Positions 33,762 through 45,219 of a stretch of 64,000 nucleotides of DNA are shown here, in pieces (positions within the stretch are counted from its first letter, which is position 1; every line of letters begins with the position of its first letter). The DNA is from Drosophila persimilis (taxonomy: Eukaryota > Arthropoda > Insecta > Diptera > Drosophilidae): the NCBI RefSeq assembly GCF_003286085.1, contig NW_020825294.1, positions 16,018,501-16,082,500 on the forward strand, in the 5' to 3' direction. The notes beneath the pieces are model-generated. The model did no database searches. It had not been told where the DNA came from and saw nothing but the letters and a program-made list of their open reading frames with translations. Both the position numbers and the translations under genes were made by a program.

Positions 33762-34787
33762 TATCTCTGCTGACGAAATACGTCTCTCCGCTGGCGGAAA
33801 ACATATTTGTGGTGGCGGGAAATCTATATCCCCTGCCAGACAACTTATCTCTGCTTACGAAATACGTCTCTCCGCTGGCGGAAAACTTATTTCCGGTGCC
33901 GGGAAATCTATATCCCCTGCCGGACAACTTATCTCTGCTGACGAAATACGTCTCTCCGCTGGCGGAAAACATATTTGTGGTGGCGGGAAATCTATATCCC
34001 CTGCCAGACAACTTATCTCTGCTTACGAAATACGTCTCTCCGCTGGCGGAAAACTTATTTCCGGTGCCGGGAAATCTATATCCCCTGCCAGACAACTTAT
34101 CTCTGCTTACGAAATACGTCTCTCCGCTGGCGGAAAACATATTTGTGGTGGCGGGAAATCTATATCCCCTGCCAGACAACTTATCTCTGCTTACGAAATA
34201 CGTCTCTCCGCTGGCGGAAAACTTATTTCCGGTGCCGGGAAATCTATATCCCCTGCCAGACAACTTATCTCTGCTTACGAAATACGTCTCTCCGCTGGCG
34301 GAAAACTTATTTCCGGTGGCGGGAAACTTATATCCGCTGCCGGACAACTTATCTCTGCTGACGAAATATATCTCTCCGCTGGCAGAAAACTTATCTCCGG
34401 CGGCGGGAAATTTATATCCCCTGCCAGACAACTTATCTCTGCTTACGAAATACGTCTCTCCGCTGGCGGAAAACTTATTTCCGGTGGCGGGAAATCTATA
34501 TCCGCTGGCGGACAACTTATCTCCGCTGGCAGACAATTTATCTCCGCTGACGAACTACGTTTCTCCGCTGGCAGAAAACTTATCTCCGGAGGCGGGAAAT
34601 TTATATCCCCTGCCAGACAACTTATCTCTGCTGACGAAATACGTCTCTCCGGCGAACAACTTATCGCCGCTGGCAGACAATTTATGTCCGCTGACGAACT
34701 ACGTTCCTGCGCTGCCAGAAAACTTATCTCCGCTGGCAGAACATGTACTTCCGGTGGCGGGAAATTTATATCCCCTGCCGGACAACT
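33762..34787 (+). repeat. 1,026 bp tandem duplication, copy 1
   Basis: Forty-nine monomers, one of them the 18 bp form, hence 1,026 rather than 1,029 bp. Anchor: CGTCTCTCCGCTGG followed by ACATATTTGTGG at 33781 recurs at 34807. Boundaries are approximate because neighbouring monomers are similar. Confidence 0.88.
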
Positions 34788-35813
34788 TATCTCTGCTGAC
34801 GAAATACGTCTCTCCGCTGGCGGAAAACATATTTGTGGTGGCGGGAAATCTATATCCCCTGCCAGACAACTTATCTCTGCTTACGAAATACGTCTCTCCG
34901 CTGGCGGAAAACTTATTTCCGGTGCCGGGAAATCTATATCCCCTGCCGGACAACTTATCTCTGCTGACGAAATACGTCTCTCCGCTGGCGGAAAACATAT
35001 TTGTGGTGGCGGGAAATCTATATCCCCTGCCAGACAACTTATCTCTGCTTACGAAATACGTCTCTCCGCTGGCGGAAAACTTATTTCCGGTGCCGGGAAA
35101 TCTATATCCCCTGCCAGACAACTTATCTCTGCTTACGAAATACGTCTCTCCGCTGGCGGAAAACATATTTGTGGTGGCGGGAAATCTATATCCCCTGCCA
35201 GACAACTTATCTCTGCTTACGAAATACGTCTCTCCGCTGGCGGAAAACTTATTTCCGGTGCCGGGAAATCTATATCCCCTGCCAGACAACTTATCTCTGC
35301 TTACGAAATACGTCTCTCCGCTGGCGGAAAACTTATTTCCGGTGGCGGGAAACTTATATCCGCTGCCGGACAACTTATCTCTGCTGACGAAATATATCTC
35401 TCCGCTGGCAGAAAACTTATCTCCGGCGGCGGGAAATTTATATCCCCTGCCAGACAACTTATCTCTGCTTACGAAATACGTCTCTCCGCTGGCGGAAAAC
35501 TTATTTCCGGTGGCGGGAAATCTATATCCGCTGGCGGACAACTTATCTCCGCTGGCAGACAATTTATCTCCGCTGACGAACTACGTTTCTCCGCTGGCAG
35601 AAAACTTATCTCCGGCGGCGGGAAATTTATATCCCCTGCCAGACAACTTATCTCTGCTGACGAAATACGTCTCTCCGGCGAACAACTTATCGCCGCTGGC
35701 AGACAATTTATGTCCGCTGACGAACTACGTTCCTGCGCTGCCAGAAAACTTATCTCCGCTGGCAGAACATGTACTTCCGGTGGCGGGAAATTTATATCCC
35801 CTGCCGGACAACT
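34788..35813 (+). repeat. 1,026 bp tandem duplication, copy 2
   Basis: By eye it differs from copy 1 at one base (TCCGGAGG at about 34577 versus TCCGGCGG at about 35603). The match runs on to about 35855 and then diverges. This is a very recent array-expansion event. Confidence 0.88.
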
Positions 35814-38800
35814 TATCTCTGCTGACGAAATACGTCTCTCCGCTGGCGGAAAACTTGTTTCCGGTGGCGGGTAATCTATATCCGCTGAGGGACAACTTAT
35901 CTCCGCTGGCAGAAAACTTATCTCCGGCGGCGGGAAATTTATATCCCCAGACGGACAATTTATCCCCGCAGACGAATTACGTTTCTCCGCTGGCGTAAAT
36001 CTTATTTCCGGTGGCAGATATTTTATATCCGCTGACGAACTACGTTTCTCCTCTGGCAGAAAACTTATCTCCAGAGGGGGATATTTATAACCCTTGCCGG
36101 ACATCTTATCTCTGCTGACAAAATACATCTCTCCGCTGGCGGTAAAAATATTCTGCGGTGGAGGGAAATTTTTATCCGCTGACGAACTACGTTTCTCCTC
36201 TGGCAGAAAACTTATCTCCAGAGGGGGAAATTTATATCCCCTGCCGGACATCTTATCTCTGCTGACAAAATACGTCTCTCCGCTGGCGGAAAACATATTT
36301 CCGGTGGCGGGAAATTTATATCCGCTGGCGGAAAACTTATCTCTGCTAACGAAATACATATCTCCGCTGGCGGAAAACTTATTTCCGGTGGCGGGAAATA
36401 TATATATCCCCTGCCGGACAACTTATCTCTGCTGACGAAATACGTCTCTACGCTGGCAGAAAATTTATCTCCGGCGGCGGGAAATCTATATCCCCTGCCA
36501 GACAACTTATCTCTGCTTACGAAATACGTCTCTCCGCTGGCGGAAAACTTATTTCCGGTGCCGGGAAATCTATATCCCCTGCCAGACAACTTATCTCTGC
36601 TTACGAAATACGTCTCTCCGCTGGCGGAAAACATATTTGTGGTAGCGGGAAATCTATATCCCCTGCCAGACAACTTTTCTCTGCTTACGAAATACGTCTC
36701 TCCGCTGGCGGAAAACTTATTTCCGGTGGCGGGAAATCTATATCCCCTGCCGGACAACTTATCTCTGCTGACGAAATAAGTCTCTCCGGCGAACAACTTA
36801 TCGCCGCTGGCAGACAATTTATCTCCGCTGACGAAATACGTTCCTCCGCTGCCAGAAAACTTATCTCCGCTGGCAGAACATGTACTTCCGGTGGCGGGAA
36901 ATTTATATCCCCTGCCGGACAACTTATCTCTGCTGACGAAATACGTCTTTCCGCTGGCGGAAAAGTTATTTCCGGAGGCGGGAAATCTATATCCCCTGCC
37001 GGACAACTTATCTCTGCTGATTAAATACGTCTCTCCGCTGGCGGAAAACTTATTTCCGGTGGCAGACAATTTATCTCCGGTGACGAACTACGATTATCCG
37101 CTGGCAGAAATCTTATCTCCGGCGGCGGGAAATTTATATCCCCTGACGGACAATTTATCCCCGCTGACGAACTACGTTTCTCCTCTGCCAGAAAACTTAT
37201 CTCCAGAGGGGGAAATTTATAACCCCTGCCGGACATCTTATCTCTGCTGACAAAATACGTCTCTCCGCTGGCGGAAAACATATTTCCGGTGGCGGGAAAT
37301 TTATATCCGCTGGCGGAAAACTTATCTCTGCTAACGAAATACATATCTCCGCTGGCGAAAAACTTATTTCCGGTGGCGGGAAATATATATATCCCCTGCC
37401 GGACAACTTATCTCTGCTGACGAAATACGTCTCTCCGCTGGCGGAAAACTTATTTCCGGTGGCGGGAAATCCATATCCCCTGCCAGACAAATTATCTCTC
37501 CTGACGAAATACGTCTCTCCGCTGGCGGAAAACTTATTTCCGGTGGCGGGAAATCTATATCCGCTGGCGGACAACTTATCTCTGCTAACGAAATACGTAT
37601 CTCCGCTGGCGGAAAACTTATTTCCGGTGGCGGGAAATTAATATCCCCTGCCGGACAACTTATCTCTGCTGACGAAATACGATTCTCCGCCGGCAGAAAA
37701 CTTATTTCCGGTGGCGGGAAATCTATATCCCCTGCCGCACAACTCATCTCTGCTGATGAAATACGTCTCTCCGCTGGCGGAAAACTTGTTTCCGGTGGCG
37801 TGAAATCTATATCCGCTGACGGACAACTTATCTCCGCTGGCAGACAATTTATCTCCGGCGGCGGGAAATTTATATCCCCAGACGGACAATTTATCCCCGC
37901 AGACGAATTACGTTTCTCCGCTGGCGTAAAACTTATTTCCGGTGGCAGATCATTTATATCCGCTGACGAACTACGTTTCTCCTCTGGCAGAAAACTTATC
38001 TCCAGAGGGGGATATTTATAACACTTGCCGAACAACTTATCTCTGCTGACGAAATACGTCTCTCCGCTGGCGGAAAAGTTATTTCCGGAGGCGGGAAATC
38101 TATATCCCCTGCCGGACAACTTATCTCTGCTGACGAAATACGTCTCTCCGGCGAACAACTTATCGCCGCTGGCAGACAATTTATCTCCGCTGACGAACTA
38201 CGTTCCTGCGCTGCCAGAAAACTTATCTCCGCTGGCAGAACATGTACTTCCGGTGGCGGGAAATTTATATCCCCTGGCGGACAACTTATCTCTGCTGACG
38301 AAATACGTCTCTCCGCTGGCGGAAAACTTGTTTCCGGTGGCGGGAAATCTATATCCGCTGAGGGACAACTTATCTCCGCTGGCAGACAATTTATCTCCGG
38401 CGGCGGGAAATTTATATCCCCAGACGGACAATTTATCCCCGCAGACGAATTACGTTTCTCCGCTGGCGTAAAACTTATTTCCGGTGGCAGATCATTCATA
38501 TCCGCTGACGAACTACGTTTCTCCTCTGGCAGAAAACTTATCTCCAGAGGGGGATATTTATAACACTTGCCGAACAACTTATCTCTGCTGATGAAATACG
38601 TCTCTCCGCTGGCGGAAAACTTATTTCCGGTGGCAGACAATTTATCTCCGCTGACGAACTACGATTATCCGCTGGCAGAAATCTTATCTCCGGCGGCGGG
38701 AAATTTATATCTCCTGACGGACAATTTATCCCCGCTGACGAACTACGTTTCTCCTCTGGCAGAAAACTTATCTCCAGAGGGGGAAATTTATAACCCTTGC

Positions 38801-41440
38801 CGGACAACTTATATCTGCTGACGAAATACGTCTCTCCGCTGGCGGAAAACTTATTTCCGGTGGCGGGAAATCCATATCCCCTGCTAGACAAATTATCTCT
38901 CCTGACGAAATACGTCTCTCCGCTGGCGGAAAACTTGTTTCCGGTGGCGGGAAATCTATATCCGCTGGCAGAAAACTTATCTCCGCTGGCAGAACATATA
39001 CTTCCAGTGGCGAGGAATTTATATCCCCTACCGGACATCTTATCTCTGCTGACAAAATACATCTCTCCGCTGGCGGTAAAAATATTCTGCGGTGGCGGGA
39101 AATTTATATCCGCTGACGAACTACGTTTCTCCTCTGGCAGAAAACTTATCTCCAGAGGGGGAAATTTATAACCCTTGCCGGACCACTTATTTCTGCTGAC
39201 GAAATACGTCTCTCCGCTTGCGGAAAAGTTATTTCCGGTGGCGGAATATCTATATCACCTGCCGGAAAACTTATCTCTGCTGACGAACTACGTTTCTCCG
39301 CCGGCAGAAAACTTATCTCCGCTGGCAGAACATGTACTTCCGGTGGCGAGGTATATATATCCCCTACCGGACATCTTATCTCTGCTGAAAAAATACATCT
39401 CTCCGCTGGCGGTAACAATATTCTGCGGTGGCGGGAAATTTATATCCGCTGATGAACTACGTTTCTCCACTGGCAGAAAATTAATCTCCGCTGGCAGAAA
39501 ATTTACCTCCGGCGGCGGGAAATTTATATCTCCTGCGGACAACTTATCTCTGCTGACAAAAAACGTCTCTCCGCTGGCGGAAAACTTATCTCCGGTGGCG
39601 GGAAACGTATATCCTCTGACGGACAATTTATCCCCGCTGACGAATTACGTTTCTCCACCGGCAGAGCACTTATCTCCGCTGGCAGAACATTTACTTCCGG
39701 CGGCGAGGAATTTATATCCCCTACCGGACATCTTATCTCTGCTGACGAAATACGTCTCTCCGCTGGCGGAAAACTTATTTCCGGTGGCAGACAATTTATC
39801 TCCGCTGACGAACTACGATTATCCGCTGGCAGAAATCTTATCTCCGGCGGCGGGAAATTTATATCCCCTGACGGACAATTTATCCCCGCTGACGAACAAC
39901 GTTTCTCCTCTGGCAGAAAACTTATCTCCAGAGGGGGAAATTTATAACCCTTGCCGGACAACTTATCTCTGCTGACGAAATACGTCTCTCCGCTGGCGGA
40001 AAACTTATTTCCGGTGGCGGGAAATCTATATCCGCTGGCGGACAACTTATCTCCGCTGGCAGACAATTTATCTCCGCTGACGAACTACGATTATCCGCTG
40101 GCAGAAATCTTATCTCCGGCGGCGGGAAATTTATATCCCCTGACGGACAATTTATCCCCGCTGACGAACTACGTTTCTCCTCTGGCAGAAAACTTATCTC
40201 CAGAGGGGGAAATTTATAACCCTTGCCGGACAGCTTATATCTGCTGACGAAATACGTCTCTCCGCTGGCGGAAAACTTATTTCCGGTGGCGGGAAATCCA
40301 TATCCCCTGCTAGACAAATTATCTCTCCTGACGAAATACGTCTCTCCGCTGGCGGAAAACTTATTTCCGGTGGCGGGAAATCTATATCCGCTGGCAGAAA
40401 ACTTATCTCCGCTGGCAGAACATGTACTTCCAGTGGCGAGGAATTTATATCCCCTACCGGACATCTTATCTCTGCTGACGAAATACGTCTCTCCGCTGGC
40501 GGAAAACTTATTTCCGGTGGCAGACAATTTATCTCCGCTGACGAACTACGATTATCCGCTGGCAGAAATCTTATCTCCGGCGGCGGGAAATTTATATCCC
40601 CTGACGGACAATTTATCCCCGCTGACGAACTACGTTTCTCCACTGGCAGAAAACTTATCTCCAGAGGGGGAAATTTATAACCCTTGCCGAACAACTTATC
40701 TCTGCTGACGAAATACGTCTCTCCGCTGGCGGAAAACTTATTTCCGGTGCCGGGAAATCTATATCCCCTGCCAGACAACTTATCTCTGCATACGAAATAC
40801 GTCTCTCCGCTGGCGGAAAACATATTTGTGGTGGCGGGAAATCTATATCCCCTGCCAGACAACTTATCTCCGCTGGCGGAAAATTTACCTCCGCTGGCAG
40901 TAAACTTATCTCCGGCGGCGAGAAATTTATATCCCATGCCGGACATCTTATCTCTGCTGGCTTTATATCCGCTGGCGGAAAACTTTTCTCCGCTGACGAA
41001 CTACGTTTCTCCACTGGCAGAAAACTTATCTCCGCTGGCAGAACATTTACTTCCGGCGGCGAGGAATTTATATCCCCTGCCGGACATCTTATCACTGCTG
41101 GCTTTACATCCGCTGGCGGAAAACTTTTCCCCGCTGACAAAATACGTCTCTCCACTAGCAGAAATCTTATCTCCGGCGGCGGGAAATTTACATCCCCTGA
41201 CGGACAATTTATCCCCGCTGACGAATTACGTTTCTCCACTGGCAGAAAATTAATCTCCGCTGGCAGAAAATTTACCTCCGGCGGCGGGAAATTTATATCT
41301 CCTGCGGACATCTTATCTCTGCTGACAAAAAACGTCTCTCCGCTGGCGGAAAACTTATCTCCTTTGGCGGGAAACGTATATCCCCTGACGGACAATTTAT
41401 CCCCGCTGACGAATTACGTTTCTCCACCGGCAGAGCACTT
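35600..41440 (+). repeat. Collinear duplicate of 16.5-27.8 kb lacking Copia-1 and Copia-2
   Basis: Shared segments occur in the same order with stepwise smaller offsets: 16585-16947 with 35636-35998 (offset 19,051), 22235 with 37459 (15,224), 23239 with 38025 (14,786), 24095 with 38567 (14,472), 25059 with 39175 (14,116), 26296 with 40223 (13,927) and 27450 with 40684 (13,234). The steps are small deletions plus the absence of the two copia elements. Confidence 0.75.
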
Positions 41441-42114
41441 ATCTCTGCTTACGAAATACGTCTCTCCGCTGGCGGTAAACTTATTTCCGGTGCCGGGAAA
41501 TCTATATCCCCTGCCAGACAACTTATCTCTGCTTACGAAATACGTCTCTCCGCTGGCGGAAAACTTATTTCCGGTGGCGGGAAATATATATATCCCCTGC
41601 CGGACAACTTATCTCTGCTGACGAAATACGTCTCTACGATGGCAGAAAATTTATCTCCGGCGGCGGGAAATCTATATCCCCTGCCAGACAACTTATCTCT
41701 GCTTACGAAATACGTCTCTCCGCTGGCGGAAAACTTATTTCCGGTGCCGGGAAATCTATATCCCCTGCCAGACAAATTATCTCTGCTTACGAAATACGTC
41801 TCTCCGCTGGCGGAAAACATATTTGTGGTGGCGGGAAATCTATATCCCCTGCCAGACAACTTATCTCTGCTTACGAAATACGTCTCTCCGCTGGCGGAAA
41901 ACTTATTTCCGGTGCCGGGAAATATATATATCCCCTGCCGGACAACTTATCCCTGTTGACGAAATACGTCTCTCGGCTGGTGGAAAACTTATTTCCGGTG
42001 CCGGGAAATCTATATCCGCAGGCGGACAGCTTATCTCCGCTGGCAGACAATTTATCTCCGCTGACGAACTACGATTCTCCACTGGCAGAAATCTTACCTC
42101 CGGCGGCGGGAAAT

Positions 42115-42328
42115 TGTGAATTGCGCCTTTTGTCATGTATTAAATAGAGAACGACGCGTCTGTACTCATGAGTGGTTTATTCAGAACTGAAGCGATGACA
42201 TGTGTACATATGTACTTACATACGAATAGGAGAGACGAGAGATAACAGAGGTTCTCGCTGTTCATGTACATTATGTTAATTAGCGTTGCCAGACAGATCA
42301 TATTATGGTTACACTTCAAATTTCAACA
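42115..42328 (-). repeat. Copia-3 3' LTR
   Basis: 214 bp, plus strand TGTGAATT...TTTCAACA. Element-strand AATAAA lies at 42176-42181. The element strand just upstream reads GCAAAAG, a weak polypurine tract. Confidence 0.93.
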
Positions 42329-42365
42329 CTTTTGCTTAAGCATAATATTTTGTGATTACAATGTA

Positions 42366-42935
42366 TTAATCAATTAATCCAAGCGATTTTACAAATCTAT
42401 AATGCTTTTGCTTACATAAACTTTTGGTTAATATATCGGCAACGTTTTTCTGTGTGGATACATATTCAAGTTTTATCTCTTTACTTTCTACTTTGTCTCT
42501 AACAAAATGATATTTTAAATCTATATGCTTTGTGCGTTTATGGTGAATAAGATTTTTCGCAATATGATGCGCACTGAGGTTGTCACCATAGATAGTCATT
42601 CGCCCTTGATTTGAGTATCCAATCTCTTGCAACAGACCTTGTAGATATACTGCTTCTCTAGCGGCTGTTGATAGCGCCACATACTCTGCTTCGGTGCTGC
42701 TCATGGCGACGACGCTCTGCTTGGCTGATGTCCACGAAAACGCACTACCAGCTAGGAAGAAAACGTATCCGGAATATGATTTTCGGTCCAGCTTATCATT
42801 TGCCCAATCAGCATCGGCGAACCCTTTTACTGGCTCTCCAGACTTTTGGTAGATGATGCTCATATTCATTGTGCCTCGTAAATAGCGCAACAAATGCTTA
42901 GCTGCAGTTTCGTGCTCCACATGAGGGTCACATGG
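42366..42935 (-). pseudogene. Copia-3 RNase H
   Basis: Carries KGFADADWANDKL, SSTEAEYVAL and ADILTK, i.e. the RNase H catalytic residues typical of copia elements, ending in TAA at 42366. It is separated from the upstream part by a frameshift at about 42930-42936: the frame that reads KLSQRN on the left continues as CDPHVEHETAAKHLL only in another frame. Confidence 0.88.
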
Positions 42936-43129
42936 TTTCGCTGTGATAGTTTGCTCACAGCATGAAGAATGTCGGGCCGGCTCAAAACTGCTAAGTACAT
43001 GAGCGAACCAATTAGTGATTGATAATATTTATTTACCTTTACACATTCTTCATCTTTACAACCAACGTGAAAACCTGGGTCAAGTGGTGTTGCGACTGGA
43101 CGGCAATCCTGCATACCGAAAGTATTCAA
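42930..43129 (-). pseudogene. Copia-3 RT-RNase H connection fragment
   Basis: Contains the conserved copia stretch DCRPVATPLDPG and YQSLIGSLMYLAVLSRPDI, followed by KLSQRN, where the frame is lost. It lies between two frameshifts, near 43127 and 42932. Confidence 0.82.
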
Positions 43130-45055
43130 ACGCTTTCAATATACCTCTTCTGGCATAACTTGACGGCGCCTTGTTTGCCTTCTCGATGAATTTCCATGCC
43201 TAGGAAAAAGTTGAGCTGACCTCCATCTTTCATCTCAAATACGGATGCGATATTTTGCTTGATCGCGCTGACGTCCATCTCTTTCGGACAGATGATTATC
43301 AGGTCGTCGACGTAAACTGCTATATAACTGAAGCCTTGTTGATGCTGTTTGACGTATAGACATGGCTCGTGTTGACTTTTTTTAAAGCCCATGTTAACCA
43401 GCACCTCGTTCAATGTGTCATTCCAGACACGTCCAGACTGCTTCAACCCATAGATAGCCTTTTGAAGTTTGAGTACCTTGTGGGGGTTCTGCTCATCTAT
43501 AAAGCCTACGGGTTGCTTCATATAGACGACTTCTTGGAGTTTACCGTTGAGATACGCGTTAGAGATATCCACCTGATGCATGTGTAACTGCTTTTCTGCA
43601 GCAATCGCAAATAACATTCGGATTGTCTCATAACTTATCACTGGAGAATATGTCTCCCAGTAGTTTACGCCAAACTGCTGGCCACATCCTTGTGCCACAA
43701 GTCTCGACTTAAACCTTTCAATGTCACCGTTTTGGTTGCGTTTGATTCTGAAAACCCATTTTGAACCTATAGCCTTTTTTCCGGGCGGAAGATTGACAGG
43801 AGTCCATGTATTATTTGACACGAGTGCATCGAATTCCTTTCGCATAGATTTTTTCCATTCTTCTGCATCGTGGCTTTGCAACGCCTCTGCAACGGTCCGT
43901 GGAGTCTCAATGTCATCGGAGCAGCTAAGATTGTTGAGGACATTGTACTGCTTCTTTGGTCTGCCAGGTTGACCAGTACGAATGATTTTTGGCCTTCCTG
44001 GGCCACGTATTTGTGGGATGTCTTCTTCATCTGAGCTGCGGCTCTGTTCTGGATCGCTTGCACTTACGAAGTTCCCCTCCTCATCATCATCGCTGTTGTC
44101 AATGTTGCTAATCGTTTCGTCTTCGGTCTCAACAACAGTTTGTACCTGCACAGGTTCTTCGTTTGACTCAAAGCGTTTGATGATTTTTGCAAGATCCTCA
44201 GTCTGATCTCCATTTTCGTAAGTACCATTTACTTCCTTGACGAACTCACCCTCCACAATTTTGACGTCTCGGCGTTCCACTGTCATTCGCTTTTCTTGGT
44301 CATATAAACGATATGCTTTTGCTGCAAAAGAGTAGCCAACAAAAATGTACTTCTTTCCTTTTGCAACGAATTTGCCTTTTTTGGTTTTTTCCAGTGCAAA
44401 TGCGCGTGAACCAAATATTTTCAGATGGTTTACCGACGGCTTGCGCTTGTTCCAAGCCTCGAAGGGGGTGCATCCATTTAACGCTCTGGTCGGACATCTA
44501 TTTCTCAAATATACTGCAGTTTGAACGGCTTCAGCCCACAAAAATTCTTTTAAATTTGCATGAATTAACATACTCCTAGCCATTTCAACGATTGTACGAT
44601 TTGCGCGCTCAGCAACGCCGTTTTGCTGAGGTGTGTAAGGCACCGTTAGTTCTCTTTTTATTCCGCACGCATTTAAAAAATTTGTAAATTCATTGTTTAT
44701 GTACTCAGTACCGTTATCGCTTCGCAAGGCTTTGATTGTTTTTTCGGTTTGGCACTCAACATAACTTTTATACATTTTAAATTTCTCAAAAACTTGATTT
44801 TTGGCGCGCATAAAATATACGTGAATTTTTCGCGAGTAATCGTCTATAAATGTAACAAAATAACGGTTTCCAGCCAGAGATTTAACATTCATAGGTCCGC
44901 ATACGTCGGTATGGATCAATTCGAGAACACTTTTCGTAACACGTTCTGCCTTTTGTGGGAACGGCAATGCACATATTTTAGCCTTATTGCATGTGTCGCA
45001 ATTTGTGTTTACGGATACGTTTTTAATTTTCATCCCGATTACACGTTCTTTCTCA
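43126..45055 (-). pseudogene. Copia-3 integrase and reverse transcriptase
   Basis: Open for over 630 codons down to the frameshift near 43127. It starts at the LINE insertion, whose TSD is 45056-45068. It contains the integrase zinc pair CDTCNKAKIC, the core with LIHTDVCGPM, LRSDNGTEY and PQQNGVAERANRT, an acidic linker with GPGRPKIIRTGQPGRP, and RT with VDISNAYLNGKLQ and YVDD (AVYVDDLIIIC). All catalytic residues appear present. The upstream half of the polyprotein lies beyond the LINE at 50.6-51.9 kb. Confidence 0.9.
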
Positions 45056-45068
45056 CAAAGATTCTTTA
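45056..45068. other. LINE target-site duplication (at LINE 3' end)
   Basis: CAAAGATTCTTTA, 13 bp, exactly repeated at 50603-50615. It lies in the copia gag-pre-integrase coding region. Confidence 0.93.
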
Positions 45069-45087
45069 GGTTAGGTTAGGTTAGGTT
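45069..45087 (-). repeat. CCTAA tail of the LINE
   Basis: About four copies of CCTAA on the element strand, the complement of the insect telomeric TTAGG motif. They sit between the 3' UTR and the TSD. Its position makes it the element's own tail rather than a telomere remnant. Confidence 0.85.
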
Positions 45088-45219
45088 CAGGCGGTAGCCT
45101 GGGGGAGTGATGAAACCCTCCCAAGCTCACTTGGACCTGTAGAAGGTCCGTTGTGGTGCCGCATGGGCGTGTGCCCCTTCCCAGTGCCTAAAAACCGTGG
45201 AGAAACAGGCTGTTGCAAA
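45088..45219 (-). other. LINE 3' UTR
   Basis: 132 bases between the ORF2 stop and the CCTAA tail. GC-rich, ending near GGCTACCGCCTGAACC on the element strand, a likely fold recognised by RT. No ORF. Confidence 0.6.

Larger units (their letters stand above)
32751..42114 (+). repeat. 21 bp satellite array, block 4
   Basis: The most regular part of the satellite, especially 33.6-35.9 kb. There the four monomers cycle cleanly and an 8-monomer (168 bp) unit alternates AENLFPVPGN and AENIFVVAGN in its plus-frame translation. The 784-codon plus ORF (33644-35998), the 396-codon ORF in another plus frame (34684-35874) and the 314- and 287-codon minus ORFs overlap one another. This shows that openness is a property of the repeat, not of coding. 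23 bp units with an extra AT (near 36395, 37385, 41590, 41920) and 20 bp GAGGGGG units shift the frame. The block ends at Copia-3. Confidence 0.95.

Noticed and set aside
33644-35998. 784-codon ORF as a gene for a heptad-repeat protein
   Set aside because: It is exactly coextensive with the 21 bp satellite, other frames on both strands are equally open, and there is no unique N- or C-terminal domain. The same reasoning applies to every ORF in 1-4814, 15078-17501, 22165-27813, 32751-42114 and 52240-64000.
42115-42365. tRNA or small RNA gene in the Copia-3 LTR region
   Set aside because: The only tRNA-like match is the primer site at the other end; no cloverleaf was recognised.
45066-45087. 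Interstitial telomere (TTAGG repeat)
   Set aside because: Only about four units, placed exactly between the LINE 3' UTR and its TSD, so it is explained as the LINE tail.
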